Positions 6,605-15,538 of a DNA stretch of 44,697 nucleotides are shown in pieces (positions within the stretch are counted from its first letter, which is position 1; each line of letters begins with the position of its first letter). Both the position numbers and the translations under genes were made by a program. Source of the DNA: Mycolicibacterium iranicum (lineage in GTDB: Bacteria; Actinomycetota; Actinomycetes; Mycobacteriales; Mycobacteriaceae); the NCBI RefSeq assembly GCF_001650495.1, contig NZ_LWCS01000041.1:1-44697 (forward strand), read 5' to 3'. The notes under the pieces are model-generated. The model had not been told where the DNA came from, searched no databases, and saw only the letters and a list, made by a program, of their open reading frames with translations.

Positions 6605-8763
6605 AGCCGGACGACGGCGACGTACGACGAGTTCAGCGCTGCCGTCTGCGACAGTGGATCGACCGGTTCCGCGTCGACGAGCAGGTTGCGATTGACGCCG
6701 AACGATTCCGGAGCCGAGCCGCCCCGCGGATCGAAAACCCTGGAGCCCCAGCCGTGGTCGATGATGACGACGCCGGGACGGGGTTGATCCGAGACCGTCG
6801 CCGTCAACTCGACCGCGCCGACGGGGGACTGCACCCTGACGCGGTCGCCGTCGCCGATGCCCAGCTGCGACGCGTCGTCCGGGTGGATGACGACCTCGGT
6901 GCCTTTGCCGGACGGGTGCAGGCCGGGCAGGTCGTTCAGCCATGAGTTCATGGAATGCCGGTGCCGGCGGTTCGCGAGCAAGAACGGATAGCCGGCGGGC
7001 GGCCGAGGCGCCGGCTCGGCCAGGATTTCCCTTGCCCGCGAGACGAATTCGGGCGGCGCCACGTGCACCTTCTTGTCCGGTGTGCGCAGCGCGTCCCTGA
7101 AGTGGCCTAATTCGCGCGGCCCCAGCACCCAGCCGTGCGGATGCGCCATCACATCGCGCCAGGATATCCTGCGGCCGTTGAACTTCCGGCTCGTGGCGAC
7201 GATCAGGCGGTCGATCCAGTGCGGGTTGAACTCCAGGCCTGACCTGTTGGTCAGCTGCGCCGCCCGCCGGGTGGCCTCGATGAAACCGTTGAGCCCTTTC
7301 GCGCGGAACATCGGCTTGCCCATCGCGATCGCGAGATCGACGAACATCCGCCATTCCTGCCGCGCACCCGGGGGTGGCTCGACGGCCTTGGCGCCGTAAT
7401 GCAGGTAGGGCTCGTCGTGCATGTTGCTGGTGAATGCCAGCAGATCGTCGCGCTCCAGCCAGTGCACTGCGGGCAGCAACCAGTGCGCGTGCCGGTGGCT
7501 CTCCCGCTGCACGAAGTCGATGGCCACCAGCAGGTCGAGTTGGGCCAGCGCCTTGTCGAGCCTGGCGCCGTCGGGTCCCGACACCACCGGGTTGCCGCAG
7601 TTGATCACCATGGCCCGGATCTGGCCCGCGCCCGGTGTCATGATCTCGTCGGGAAGTTCTGACAGTGCGTGGGCCCCGGCGACCATCGCCCGGCCCGAGA
7701 GCCGGTTGCGGTGCGCGCTGGCCTTGACCATGCCCGACAGGCGGATCGCGTCCACGTAGCCCGGTTCGTAGCGGCGACCCCCGGGCCGGTCCATTCGTCC
7801 CGTGATGACGTTCAGCACGTGGCCCAGCCACTCCGCGACACTGCCCGTCAGATGCATCGAGACACCGGTGCGGGTGACCACCATCGCCGAGTGTGCAGTG
7901 GCGAAATCCCTCGCCACCGCCTCGATTCGGTCCCGATCGAGGTCGCAGCGCCTCGCGAGGTCGTCGAGGTCGGCATCGGCGACGAGCCCGCGCAGGCTAT
8001 CGACGCCGTAGGCGAGTTCGACGCAGTCCTCGACGTGCTCCAGGCCCTCATCGAGGATCACCTTCACCATGGCCAGAAGCAGCGCCCAGTCCTGCGCCGG
8101 CCGCACCGCCAGGTGCACATCGGCCTTCGCCGCCGACTCGGTGCGCAGCGGATCGACGACGACGATCGTCGCACCCTGCGCCTGTCGCGCCAGCGCGCGT
8201 CGCCAACCTCCCGGCACCGTCTCCAACCAGTTCCACGCACTCACCGCCGGATTGGTTCCGACGAGCAGGAAGTAGTCGCAGCGGTCGATGTCGGAGACGG
8301 GTGCCATCAGGATCGATCCGTACATCGCCTGCGCCACGACGTGCATCGCGTTCTGGTCGATCGAGCCGACCGAGTAGCGGCTGTGCGTACCGATCGCATC
8401 CAGCCAGCCGTTCATGAAAAGGATGTTCGACGACGAAAATCCCGCCGGGTTACCGTAATAGAGGCCGACCGCGTCGGGACAGTCGGCATCGATGACCGCG
8501 TTCATCCTGGCCGCGATGTCGGTGATCGCCTCGCCCCAGGTCGCCTCGACATACGTGTCTCCGACGCGGCGCATCGGTGCGACGATGCGCCGCGGATGCT
8601 CGACGAGCTGCCCCGCGGTGCGGCCCTTGGCGCAGAAATCGCGCCAGCTGTGCGGGTTCTGCTTGTCGGCCGAGATCTTGACGACGCGGTTGTCCTGGAC
8701 CGTCACCTCGACACCACACGACGCCAGGCAGTAGCGGCAGAAGGTGTGCACCGTCCGGGTCAT
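6601..8763 (-). CDS. Molybdopterin-dependent oxidoreductase (DMSO reductase superfamily)
   Basis: A 720-residue catalytic subunit. Cys9, Cys12, Cys16 and Cys44 (CRYCLASC ... FCAKGR) form the N-terminal [4Fe-4S] site. The central region has the LLVGTNPAVSAWNW and VVDPLRTESA motifs of the bis-MGD-binding domains, and the C-terminus (VRVQSPVGAVELTA ... FGVNRNLLVDAEPVDP) is the molydopterin-binding barrel. At the usual molybdenum ligand position I see RYSVGSIDQNAM, with neither Cys nor selenocysteine, so a Ser or Asp ligand is possible. There is no signal peptide and no electron-transfer or chaperone gene alongside, so substrate and partner are unknown. Formate dehydrogenase- or BisC-like annotation would be a guess. 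Confidence 0.88.
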   Translation of the reverse strand: MTRTVHTFCRYCLASCGVEVTVQDNRVVKISADKQNPHSWRDFCAKGRTAGQLVEHPRRIVAPMRRVGDTYVEATWGEAITDIAARMNAVIDADCPDAVGLYYGNPAGFSSSNILFMNGWLDAIGTHSRYSVGSIDQNAMHVVAQAMYGSILMAPVSDIDRCDYFLLVGTNPAVSAWNWLETVPGGWRRALARQAQGATIVVVDPLRTESAAKADVHLAVRPAQDWALLLAMVKVILDEGLEHVEDCVELAYGVDSLRGLVADADLDDLARRCDLDRDRIEAVARDFATAHSAMVVTRTGVSMHLTGSVAEWLGHVLNVITGRMDRPGGRRYEPGYVDAIRLSGMVKASAHRNRLSGRAMVAGAHALSELPDEIMTPGAGQIRAMVINCGNPVVSGPDGARLDKALAQLDLLVAIDFVQRESHRHAHWLLPAVHWLERDDLLAFTSNMHDEPYLHYGAKAVEPPPGARQEWRMFVDLAIAMGKPMFRAKGLNGFIEATRRAAQLTNRSGLEFNPHWIDRLIVATSRKFNGRRISWRDVMAHPHGWVLGPRELGHFRDALRTPDKKVHVAPPEFVSRAREILAEPAPRPPAGYPFLLANRRHRHSMNSWLNDLPGLHPSGKGTEVVIHPDDASQLGIGDGDRVRVQSPVGAVELTATVSDQPRPGVVIIDHGWGSRVFDPRGGSAPESFGVNRNLLVDAEPVDPLSQTAALNSSYVAVVRL

Positions 8764-8829
8764 GCCGCCATGGTGCCCGAGCGCTGCGCCGGCGTCCGTC
8801 GAACGGAATTGAGCGTTGTGCCTAATAGC

Positions 8830-10746
8830 TCAGCGGTTCACCATCGTCCAATACTCGCCTCGCCGTTCCAGCAGCTCGTTGTGCGTGCCGCGCTCCACGA
8901 TCTTGCCGGCCTCCATCACGAGGATTGTGTCGGCATCCCGGATCGTCGAAAGCCGATGCGCGATGATGAAACTCGTGCGGTCGCGTCGCAACGTGCGCAT
9001 CGCCTGCTGAATGAGCACCTCGGTGCGGGTGTCGACCGAGCTGGTGGCCTCGTCGAGAATCAGCAACTGCGGCCGGGCCAGCACCGCGCGCGCGATCGTG
9101 ATGAGCTGCTTCTCCCCGGCACTGATGTTCGTTCCGCCGTCGTTGAGCCGGGTCTCGTAACCGTCCGGCAGGGTGTGGACGAACCGGTCCACGAAAGCGG
9201 CGGTCGCCGCCTCGACGACCTCGTCGCGTTCGGCATCGGGGCGGCCGTATGAGATGTTCTCGTAGACCGTCCCCGCGAACAGCCAGGTGTCCTGCAGCAC
9301 CATCCCGATCCGGGAACGCAGCGAGCTACGGCTCACCGTCGAGATGTCGACGCCGTCGAGCAGAATCCGTCCCGAATCGACGTCGTAGAAGCGCATCAGC
9401 AGGTTCACCAGCGTCGTCTTGCCAGCCCCCGTCGGGCCGACGATTGCGACGGTGGTCCCGGGTTCGACCACCAGCGAGAGGTCCTCGATCACCGGAGCAC
9501 CTGGCTGATAGCCGAACGACACCCGGTCGAATTCGACACGCCCGCTTCGTCGGTTGTTTCCCGCCGGCAGCGCGGCGTCAAGATCCAGGGACGGGTCGGC
9601 CGACTCTTCCTCGGCATCGAGAAGGTCGAAGACCCGCTCGGCGCTCGCGATCCCGGACTGCATCGTGTTGTACATGCCCGCGATCTGGGTCAGCGGCTGA
9701 TTGAACTGGCGCACGTACTGGATGAACGCCTGGATGCTACCGAGTGTGATCTGGCCCGTGGCGACCTGCAGACCACCCACCACGGCCACCGCGACATAGC
9801 TCAGATTCCCGATGAAAACCGTTGCGGGGGAGACGAGCCCGGACAGGAACTGCGCTCCGAAGCTGGCGTGGTAGACGTCGTCGTTGAGCTGCCGGAACTC
9901 CTCTTCGGCGCGGGCGCGATGCCCGAACGTCTTGACCACCGTGAACCCGCTGTAGGTCTCCTCGATGTGTGCGTTGAGCCTTCCGGTGTTCGTCCACTGG
10001 GCGACGAACAGACTGCGGGACCGCTTCGCGATCGAGCGGGTCACCCACAGCGACAGCGGCACCGTCACCACGGTGAGCAGCGTCAGCAGCGGCGAGATCG
10101 TCAGCATCATCACCAGCACCGCCACCACGGTCAGCACCGAGGTGAGCAGTTGCGTGATCGACATCGACAGTGACTGCTGCAGGTTGTCGACATCGTTGGT
10201 CACCCGGCTGAGCACCTCACCGCGCTGCCGGGAGTCGAAATACCGCAACGGAAGCCGATGCACCTTGTCCTCGACGTCAGCACGCAGCGACACCATCGTG
10301 CGCTGCACGACGACGTTGAGCAACCGGGCCTGCAACCAGACCATCAGAGCGGCAACCAGATACAGTGCCAGCGCCAGCATCAGCGTGCGGGCCACAGCGC
10401 CGAAATCGACCCCTTGGCCGGGTACGACGTTCATGCCCGACAGCAGATCGGCGAACGTGCCGTCGCCCCGCGCCCGTGCTGCCTCCACCGCCTGCTCCTT
10501 GGTCAGGCCGGCGGGCAGCTGACGGCCGATGACCCCGTTGAACAGCAGATCAGTGGCGTGCCCGAGGATGCGCGGTCCCACCACACCGATCGCGATGCCG
10601 CCGACGCCGAGCGCCATCACGGCGATCGCCATGGTCCGCTGCGGCATGAGGCGTTTCAGGAGCCGGATGGCCGAGCCCCTGAAGTCACGCGACCGAACCT
10701 GCGGCGGCTCGGCCGCCCGTAACCCGCGCGCCAACGGTCCGGTCAT
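8830..10746 (-). CDS. ABC exporter half-transporter, catalytic-site subunit (Rv1272c type)
   Basis: 638 residues: a six-helix exporter membrane domain (about residues 30-340) followed by one nucleotide-binding domain with Walker A GPTGAGKT near residue 437, a variant signature ISAGEKQ near 543 (usually LSGGQ) and an intact Walker B with catalytic Glu (LLILDEATSSVD) near 563. The ATG at 10746 overlaps the stop of the upstream half-transporter by four bases (ATGA), so the two are co-translated and form a heterodimer. It matches M. tuberculosis Rv1272c in context and architecture. Substrate is unknown; a role in lipid or fatty acid transport has been proposed for the M. tuberculosis homologue. 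Confidence 0.92.
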   Translation of the reverse strand: MTGPLARGLRAAEPPQVRSRDFRGSAIRLLKRLMPQRTMAIAVMALGVGGIAIGVVGPRILGHATDLLFNGVIGRQLPAGLTKEQAVEAARARGDGTFADLLSGMNVVPGQGVDFGAVARTLMLALALYLVAALMVWLQARLLNVVVQRTMVSLRADVEDKVHRLPLRYFDSRQRGEVLSRVTNDVDNLQQSLSMSITQLLTSVLTVVAVLVMMLTISPLLTLLTVVTVPLSLWVTRSIAKRSRSLFVAQWTNTGRLNAHIEETYSGFTVVKTFGHRARAEEEFRQLNDDVYHASFGAQFLSGLVSPATVFIGNLSYVAVAVVGGLQVATGQITLGSIQAFIQYVRQFNQPLTQIAGMYNTMQSGIASAERVFDLLDAEEESADPSLDLDAALPAGNNRRSGRVEFDRVSFGYQPGAPVIEDLSLVVEPGTTVAIVGPTGAGKTTLVNLLMRFYDVDSGRILLDGVDISTVSRSSLRSRIGMVLQDTWLFAGTVYENISYGRPDAERDEVVEAATAAFVDRFVHTLPDGYETRLNDGGTNISAGEKQLITIARAVLARPQLLILDEATSSVDTRTEVLIQQAMRTLRRDRTSFIIAHRLSTIRDADTILVMEAGKIVERGTHNELLERRGEYWTMVNR

Positions 10747-12485
10747 CGTTCTCCGGCCGTCACGGCTTGGGAGTCCGCGAACTCGCGGTAGGCGTCGCAC
10801 GTCAGGAGCAACTGATCGTGCGTTCCCGTACCGACGACCCGGCCGTCGTCGACCACCACGATCTGATCCGCGGCCGAGACCGTCGAGATCCGTTGCGAGA
10901 CGATCACCACCGTCGCGGATTCCGAGGCCGCCCGCAGGCGTTCGCGCACGCGGGCGTCGGTGTGGACGTCCAGCGCGGAGAAGGAGTCATCGAACAGGTA
11001 GATGACCGGACGGCGGATCACTGCGCGGGCGATGGCCAGCCGCTGACGTTGGCCGCCGGAGAAGTTCATCCCACCCTGGGCCACTCGGACCGACAGCCCG
11101 TCAGGGTGCCCGGCCACGAAGTCGTCGGCGCACGCCACCCGCAGCGCCCCCCACATCTCCTCCTCGGTGACGACCTTTCCCGGGGCCGCGCCGAACTGCA
11201 GATTGTCGGCGACGGTGCCCGAGAACAGGTAGCCGCGCTGCGGAACCAGCCCGATGGCCCCCCACAGCTTGTCGATGTCGAACTCGCGGACATCGATGCC
11301 GTCGATGCTGACCGAACCGGCGGTGACGTCGTAGAGCCGGCAGATCAGCGATATGAGCGTCGACTTGCCCGAGCCCGTCGATCCGACGATCGCGGTCGTC
11401 GTCCCGGGCCGTGCTGTGAACGAGACATCCTGCAGCACAGGGCGGTCGGCGCCCGCATAGGTGAACGTCGCAGCGTCGAAACGAATCTCGCCGCTGACCG
11501 TCTCGGGCGACACCGCCGAGGGCGAGGTGCTGACGGCCGGTTCGGTGGTGAACACCTCGGTGATGCGTTCCGCGCACACCGAAGCGCGCGGGATGATGAC
11601 CAGAATGAACGTCGCCATCAGCACTGCGACGAGGATCTGCATGAAGTAGGACAGGAACGCGATGAGCGAACCGACCTGCATCTGGCCGGCGTCGATGCGC
11701 ATCCCTCCGAACCAGATCAGCGCCACGCTCGATACGTTGATCACCAGCGTGGTGACCGGAAGCATCAGTGCCTGCCAGCGTCCGGCTTTCAGGGCACTGC
11801 CTGCCAGACCGGTGTTGGCTTCGGCGAAGCGGTTGCGCTCGAACGGTTCCCGCGCAAACGCGCGCACCACCCGCAGGCCTGTCAGCTGCTCCCGCATGAC
11901 GCGGTTGATGCCGTCGATCTGGCCCTGCACGCGTCGGAAGATCGGCAGGAGACGCGTGACGATCCAGTAGTTAGTCCCCGCCAGCAGCGGCACGCTGACA
12001 ACCAACAGCCACGACAGTCCCGCATCCTGGTGCACCGCCATGAAGATGCCCCCGACGCACATGATCGGCGCCGTGATCAGCATCGTGGCTGTCAACTGCA
12101 CCAGAAGCTGGATCTGCTGAACGTCGTTGGTGGTTCGGGTCAGCAGTGACGGCGCCCCGAAGTGCGCGGTCTCCTCCGCAGAGAAGCCCGTGATGTGGTG
12201 GAACAGGTCCGACCGCAGATCGCGGCCGACGCCCATGCTCGCGCGCGAGCCGAAGTAGACCGCGCCGACCGCACACACGACCTGCAGGGCCGTCACGGCG
12301 AGCATCACCCCGCCGAGCTCGACGATGCGGCGCAGGTCGCCCTGCGAAACCCCGTCGTCGATGATCGCCGCATTGACTGTGGGCAAATAAAGGGTCGCCA
12401 GAGTGCTCACCACTTGAAGTGCTGCGACCACCGCCAGCGGTGAGCGATACGGCTGCGCGTACCGCCGGAGCAGGCCCCAGAGCAT
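10743..12485 (-). CDS. ABC exporter half-transporter, degenerate-site subunit (Rv1273c type)
   Basis: 580 residues starting MLWGLLRRYAQPYRS, with a six-helix membrane domain and an ATPase domain: Walker A GSTGSGKS near residue 366, canonical signature FSGGQRQRLA near 473 and Walker B VIYLFDDSFSALD near 496. The catalytic Glu is replaced by Asp (FDDS). Together with the variant signature in the partner, this gives one degenerate and one working ATP site, as in other heterodimeric exporters. The ATG at 12485 is chosen because the open frame upstream is a shadow of lprB on the other strand. First gene of the leftward pair. Confidence 0.92.
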   Translation of the reverse strand: MLWGLLRRYAQPYRSPLAVVAALQVVSTLATLYLPTVNAAIIDDGVSQGDLRRIVELGGVMLAVTALQVVCAVGAVYFGSRASMGVGRDLRSDLFHHITGFSAEETAHFGAPSLLTRTTNDVQQIQLLVQLTATMLITAPIMCVGGIFMAVHQDAGLSWLLVVSVPLLAGTNYWIVTRLLPIFRRVQGQIDGINRVMREQLTGLRVVRAFAREPFERNRFAEANTGLAGSALKAGRWQALMLPVTTLVINVSSVALIWFGGMRIDAGQMQVGSLIAFLSYFMQILVAVLMATFILVIIPRASVCAERITEVFTTEPAVSTSPSAVSPETVSGEIRFDAATFTYAGADRPVLQDVSFTARPGTTTAIVGSTGSGKSTLISLICRLYDVTAGSVSIDGIDVREFDIDKLWGAIGLVPQRGYLFSGTVADNLQFGAAPGKVVTEEEMWGALRVACADDFVAGHPDGLSVRVAQGGMNFSGGQRQRLAIARAVIRRPVIYLFDDSFSALDVHTDARVRERLRAASESATVVIVSQRISTVSAADQIVVVDDGRVVGTGTHDQLLLTCDAYREFADSQAVTAGER

Positions 12486-12598
12486 CCCGCTACTGTCGCA
12501 TACCCGGCGCCGCTGCGGCCGCGCGGTTGGCGCACCTGAGAATCGGATAAATGGGCAGGTCAATCGGCATGTCGGTGGTTGACGCCTAGGGCTGCCGC

Positions 12599-12604
12599 TA
12601 CAGT
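12599..12604 (+). promoter_or_regulatory. Predicted -10 box for leaderless lprB
   Basis: TACAGT fits the mycobacterial TANNNT consensus and ends 7 bases before the GTG at 12612, so transcription would start at or next to the start codon. A TTGACG at 12579-12584 lies upstream but its 14-base spacing is too short for a good -35 element. Confidence 0.5.
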
Positions 12605-12611
12605 GCATGGC

Positions 12612-13184
12612 GTGACCCCGAGCTACCGCACGCATCGCCGGCCGGTGAAGGCGCTGGCCGTTGCTGCTGCGGCCCTGATCCCGGTGCTCGCAGCATGTTC
12701 GGACTCCGAACCGCAGGGCCCGGCCGTGCCGTCGACGGAGGCGCCGCAGCAGAACGTCTCGCATGGTCCGTTCTTCCCCGAGTGCGGCGGAATCAGCGAC
12801 GAGACGATCGCCCAGTTGACCGAGGTGCCCGGCCTGGTGAACACCGCGAAGACCTCGGTCGGATGCCAGTGGTTGTCCGGTGGATCGATCCTGGGTCCCC
12901 ACTTCTCGTTCTCGTGGTTCCGCGGAAGTCCCATCGGCCGTGAGCGCAAGACCATGGAGTTGTCTCGGACGAGCGTCGAAGACATCAACATCGAGGGCCA
13001 TGACGGCTTCATCGGCATCAACGAGGACCCTGACCCGAAAGTCGGCGTCAACCTCTGCGAGGTCGGCATCCAGTTCAACGACGACTTCATCGAATGGTCG
13101 ATCAGCTACTCGCAGCCGCCCTATCCGGACGCCTGCGAAGTTGCCAAGGAACTCACCCGCCAGTCGATTGTGAACTCCAAATGA
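12612..13184 (+). CDS. lprB: DUF3558 lipoprotein LprB
   Basis: A 190-residue exported lipoprotein. The signal peptide (HRRPVKALAVAAAALIPVL) ends in lipobox LAAC. The mature part has the DUF3558 pattern HGPFFPECGGISD, VGCQWLSGG, FSFSWFRGSPIGRERKT and a late Cys (YPDACEVAKELTRQS), giving likely disulfides. From memory the sequence follows M. tuberculosis LprB (Rv1274) closely over its whole length. The function of DUF3558 proteins is not known. The GTG at 12612 is supported by a -10 box placed for a leaderless transcript. The stop overlaps the lprC start by four bases. Confidence 0.93.
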   Translation: MTPSYRTHRRPVKALAVAAAALIPVLAACSDSEPQGPAVPSTEAPQQNVSHGPFFPECGGISDETIAQLTEVPGLVNTAKTSVGCQWLSGGSILGPHFSFSWFRGSPIGRERKTMELSRTSVEDINIEGHDGFIGINEDPDPKVGVNLCEVGIQFNDDFIEWSISYSQPPYPDACEVAKELTRQSIVNSK

Positions 13185-13726
13185 CCCGCCGCCTCCTCAC
13201 AGGGTTGATCGCTGCGGTGGCCAGCCTGGCGCTGCTGACCGGCTGTACGCAGACGGTCGAAGGCGCCGCAGCCAAGTCGGGCTCCGGTGACGTCCCCCGC
13301 AACGACAACTCGGAACGCAAGTACCCGAACCTGCTCAAGGAGTGCGAGGTCCTGACCGAGGACATCCTCGCCGAGACGGTGGGTGCCGATCCGCTGGACA
13401 TCCAGAGCACGTTCGTCGGCGCGATCTGCCGTTGGCAGGCCGCCAACCCGGCCGGACTTGTGGACATCACCCGGTTCTGGTTCGAGACCGGCAGCCTCGA
13501 CAACGAACGCAGCGTCGCCGAACAGTTGCAGTATCAGGTCGAGAATCGCTCAGTCGCCGGGATCGAGTCGATCGTCATGCGGCCCAATGATCCCAACGGC
13601 GCATGCGGCGTCGCCAGCGATGCCGCGGGCGTCGTCGGGTGGTGGGTCAACCCGCAGACGCCCGGCATGGACGCCTGCGGTATGGCGATCAAGCTGATGG
13701 AGTTGACGCTCGCAACCCGTGCCTAG
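13181..13726 (+). CDS. lprC: DUF3558 lipoprotein LprC
   Basis: 181 residues, starting MTRRLLTGLIAAVASLALLTGC, a lipoprotein signal with lipobox LTGC. The mature domain is again DUF3558-like (NLLKECEVLTEDILAETVG, ICRWQAANP, and a late ACGVASDAAG/DACGMAIKLME). It is paralogous to lprB and starts within its stop codon (ATGA), so both are made together. Matches M. tuberculosis Rv1275 in order and length. Probably anchored to the outer face of the membrane; the role is unknown. Confidence 0.92.
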   Translation: MTRRLLTGLIAAVASLALLTGCTQTVEGAAAKSGSGDVPRNDNSERKYPNLLKECEVLTEDILAETVGADPLDIQSTFVGAICRWQAANPAGLVDITRFWFETGSLDNERSVAEQLQYQVENRSVAGIESIVMRPNDPNGACGVASDAAGVVGWWVNPQTPGMDACGMAIKLMELTLATRA

Positions 13727-13747
13727 CGCCCCGGTTCGATTGCACGC

Positions 13748-14266
13748 TCAGCGCGCGGTATGGAAGTCCACGAGTTCGGCGCCGCGCAGCGCCCACCGGT
13801 CCCACGGCGCCGCCGAGCGCAGCACTGCGATCGACGACGTCGGGAACTTCGCTGAAAGTTGCTGAGCGGCAGGTGCGTTGCTCGATTCCTCGTCTGCGAG
13901 GCCGAGCGCGAGTGAGGACATCACCGGTTCGTGTCCGACCACCAGGAGCGTGGACACCTCGTCGCCGAAGCGCGACTGCACGCCGTTGATCTCCTCAATG
14001 ACGATGCCGGGCGTCGCGTCGTAGATCCGGTCGACGAACTCCACCGGGGCGGTGATGCCCGTCCGCTCCAGAGTCTGTCGTGTGCGGGTGGCTGTGGAGC
14101 ACAACACGGCGTTGACACCGTCCACGGTGGCTTTGATCCACTCGCCGGCCAGCGCGGCCTCCCTGATCCCTCGCGGCGCCAGCGGACGGTCGTGGTCGGG
14201 CACCCCGTCCGGATAGTCCGACTTGGCGTGGCGCAGCAAAAGCAGGGTGCGGTATCGGTCGCTCAT
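13748..14266 (-). CDS. SixA-like phosphohistidine phosphatase (histidine phosphatase superfamily)
   Basis: 172 residues. The N-terminal RHAKSDYP holds the phospho-accepting histidine of the superfamily in its SixA form (RHAK rather than RHG), and VVGHEPVMS holds the second catalytic histidine. Matches Rv1276c in place and size. SixA removes phosphate from phosphohistidine in phosphorelay or PTS proteins in E. coli; the mycobacterial substrate is not known. The ATG at 14266 is followed by a compact domain; the open frame upstream is a shadow of sbcD. A -10 box lies 7 bases upstream, suggesting a leaderless transcript. Confidence 0.9.
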   Translation of the reverse strand: MSDRYRTLLLLRHAKSDYPDGVPDHDRPLAPRGIREAALAGEWIKATVDGVNAVLCSTATRTRQTLERTGITAPVEFVDRIYDATPGIVIEEINGVQSRFGDEVSTLLVVGHEPVMSSLALGLADEESSNAPAAQQLSAKFPTSSIAVLRSAAPWDRWALRGAELVDFHTAR

Positions 14267-14273
14267 CTCATTA

Positions 14274-14279
14274 ACCGTA
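14274..14279 (-). promoter_or_regulatory. Predicted -10 box for leaderless SixA-like gene
   Basis: On the minus strand TACGGT is followed by 7 bases and then the ATG at 14266. This is the spacing expected when transcription begins at the start codon. No convincing -35 element is seen. Confidence 0.5.
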
Positions 14280-14389
14280 GGGCATGCCGGTGCGCATCCA
14301 CGGACTTGTCGGACGGCGGACCTAAAGTAGCGATGCCCTTCAAGGAAACGAGGGCGCCCAGGGCACCTGACGGGAAAGGATGGGCTGAG

Positions 14390-15538
14390 ATGCGCTTTCT
14401 CCACACGGCTGACTGGCAGCTCGGAATGACCCGCCACTACCTCAACGGGGATGCGCAGCCACGGTATTCGGCTGCCAGGCGGGGCGCTGTGGCCGCCCTG
14501 GGACCGCTGGCCGCCGACCTGGGCGCCGAGTTCGTGGTCGTTTCCGGTGACGTCTTCGAGCACAACCAGCTCGCACCGCGTGATGTCAGTACGGCGCTGG
14601 AGGTGATGCGCGGCATCGCGGTGCCGGTGTATCTGTTGCCCGGCAACCACGATCCGCTGGACGCATCGTCGGTGTACACCAGTGCGCTCTTCACCTCGGA
14701 GAAGCCCGACAACGTCATCGTGCTCGACACCCCTGGTGTTCACGAGGTGCGTCCGGGCCTGCAATTGGTTGCCGCGCCGTGGTTTTCCAAGTCGCCCACC
14801 GCCGACCTCGTCGCCGAGGCGCTCGACGGACTGCACGCGGACGGGGTGACCCGCATCGTCGTCGGCCACGGCGCCGTCGACATCCTGGTCCCGGACAAGG
14901 ACAGGGCCTCGCTGATCGGGCTCGGTGCCGTGGAGGCCGCTATCGCGCGTGGTGCTGTGCACTATGCCGCTCTGGGAGACAAGCACTCCCGCATGAGTGT
15001 GGGCTCGACGGGGCGCATCTGGTATTCGGGCGCACCCGAGGTGACCAACTACGACGACATCGAACCCGACCCCGGCCATGTGCTCGCGGTGGACATCGAC
15101 GAATCAGATGACGCACGGTCAGTGCACGTCGACGCGCACCGGGTGGGCGCCTGGCGATTCATGTCTTTGAAGCACTCTGTGGACAACAGCCGCGACGTGG
15201 CCGATCTTGACATCAATCTCGACCAGATGCCCGACAAGGAGCGCACGGTGATCAGGCTGGGGCTCACCGGCTCGCTCACAGTCACCGACCGGGCGGCGCT
15301 GGACACCTGCCTGGACCGCTATGCGCGGCTGTTCGCGGCTCTCGTGCCGTGGGACCAACAGACCGACATCGCCGTGATGCCCGCCGACGGGGAGTTCGAC
15401 GATCTGGGCATCGGGGGGTTCGCTGCGGCTGCGGTGGAAGAGCTGGTGAGTACGGCCCGCGCCGCCGGTGACGATGCCGAGGACGCGCGGGCGGCGCTCG
15501 GCCTTCTGCTGCGGCTTGCTGAAGGGGGTGCGGCGTGA
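14390..15538 (+). CDS. sbcD: SbcD-like nuclease (metallophosphoesterase)
   Basis: 382 residues beginning MRFLHTADWQLG. The metal-binding motifs of Mre11/SbcD nucleases appear in order: DxH-like HTADWQ, GDVFEHN, GNHDPLD and VGHGAVD. With SbcC it forms a complex that processes DNA ends and hairpins. Matches Rv1277. An AAAGGA ribosome site 9 bases before the ATG at 14390 supports this start; an in-frame ATG at 14333 lies 4 bases after a possible -10 box (TAAAGT, 14323-14328) and is less likely. The stop overlaps the sbcC GTG start (GTGA). Confidence 0.92.
   Translation: MRFLHTADWQLGMTRHYLNGDAQPRYSAARRGAVAALGPLAADLGAEFVVVSGDVFEHNQLAPRDVSTALEVMRGIAVPVYLLPGNHDPLDASSVYTSALFTSEKPDNVIVLDTPGVHEVRPGLQLVAAPWFSKSPTADLVAEALDGLHADGVTRIVVGHGAVDILVPDKDRASLIGLGAVEAAIARGAVHYAALGDKHSRMSVGSTGRIWYSGAPEVTNYDDIEPDPGHVLAVDIDESDDARSVHVDAHRVGAWRFMSLKHSVDNSRDVADLDINLDQMPDKERTVIRLGLTGSLTVTDRAALDTCLDRYARLFAALVPWDQQTDIAVMPADGEFDDLGIGGFAAAAVEELVSTARAAGDDAEDARAALGLLLRLAEGGAA

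Noticed and set aside
14267..15079. N-terminal extension of the SixA-like frame
   Set aside because: It lies opposite sbcD, has no domain, and the phosphatase domain begins cleanly at ATG 14266 behind a -10 box.
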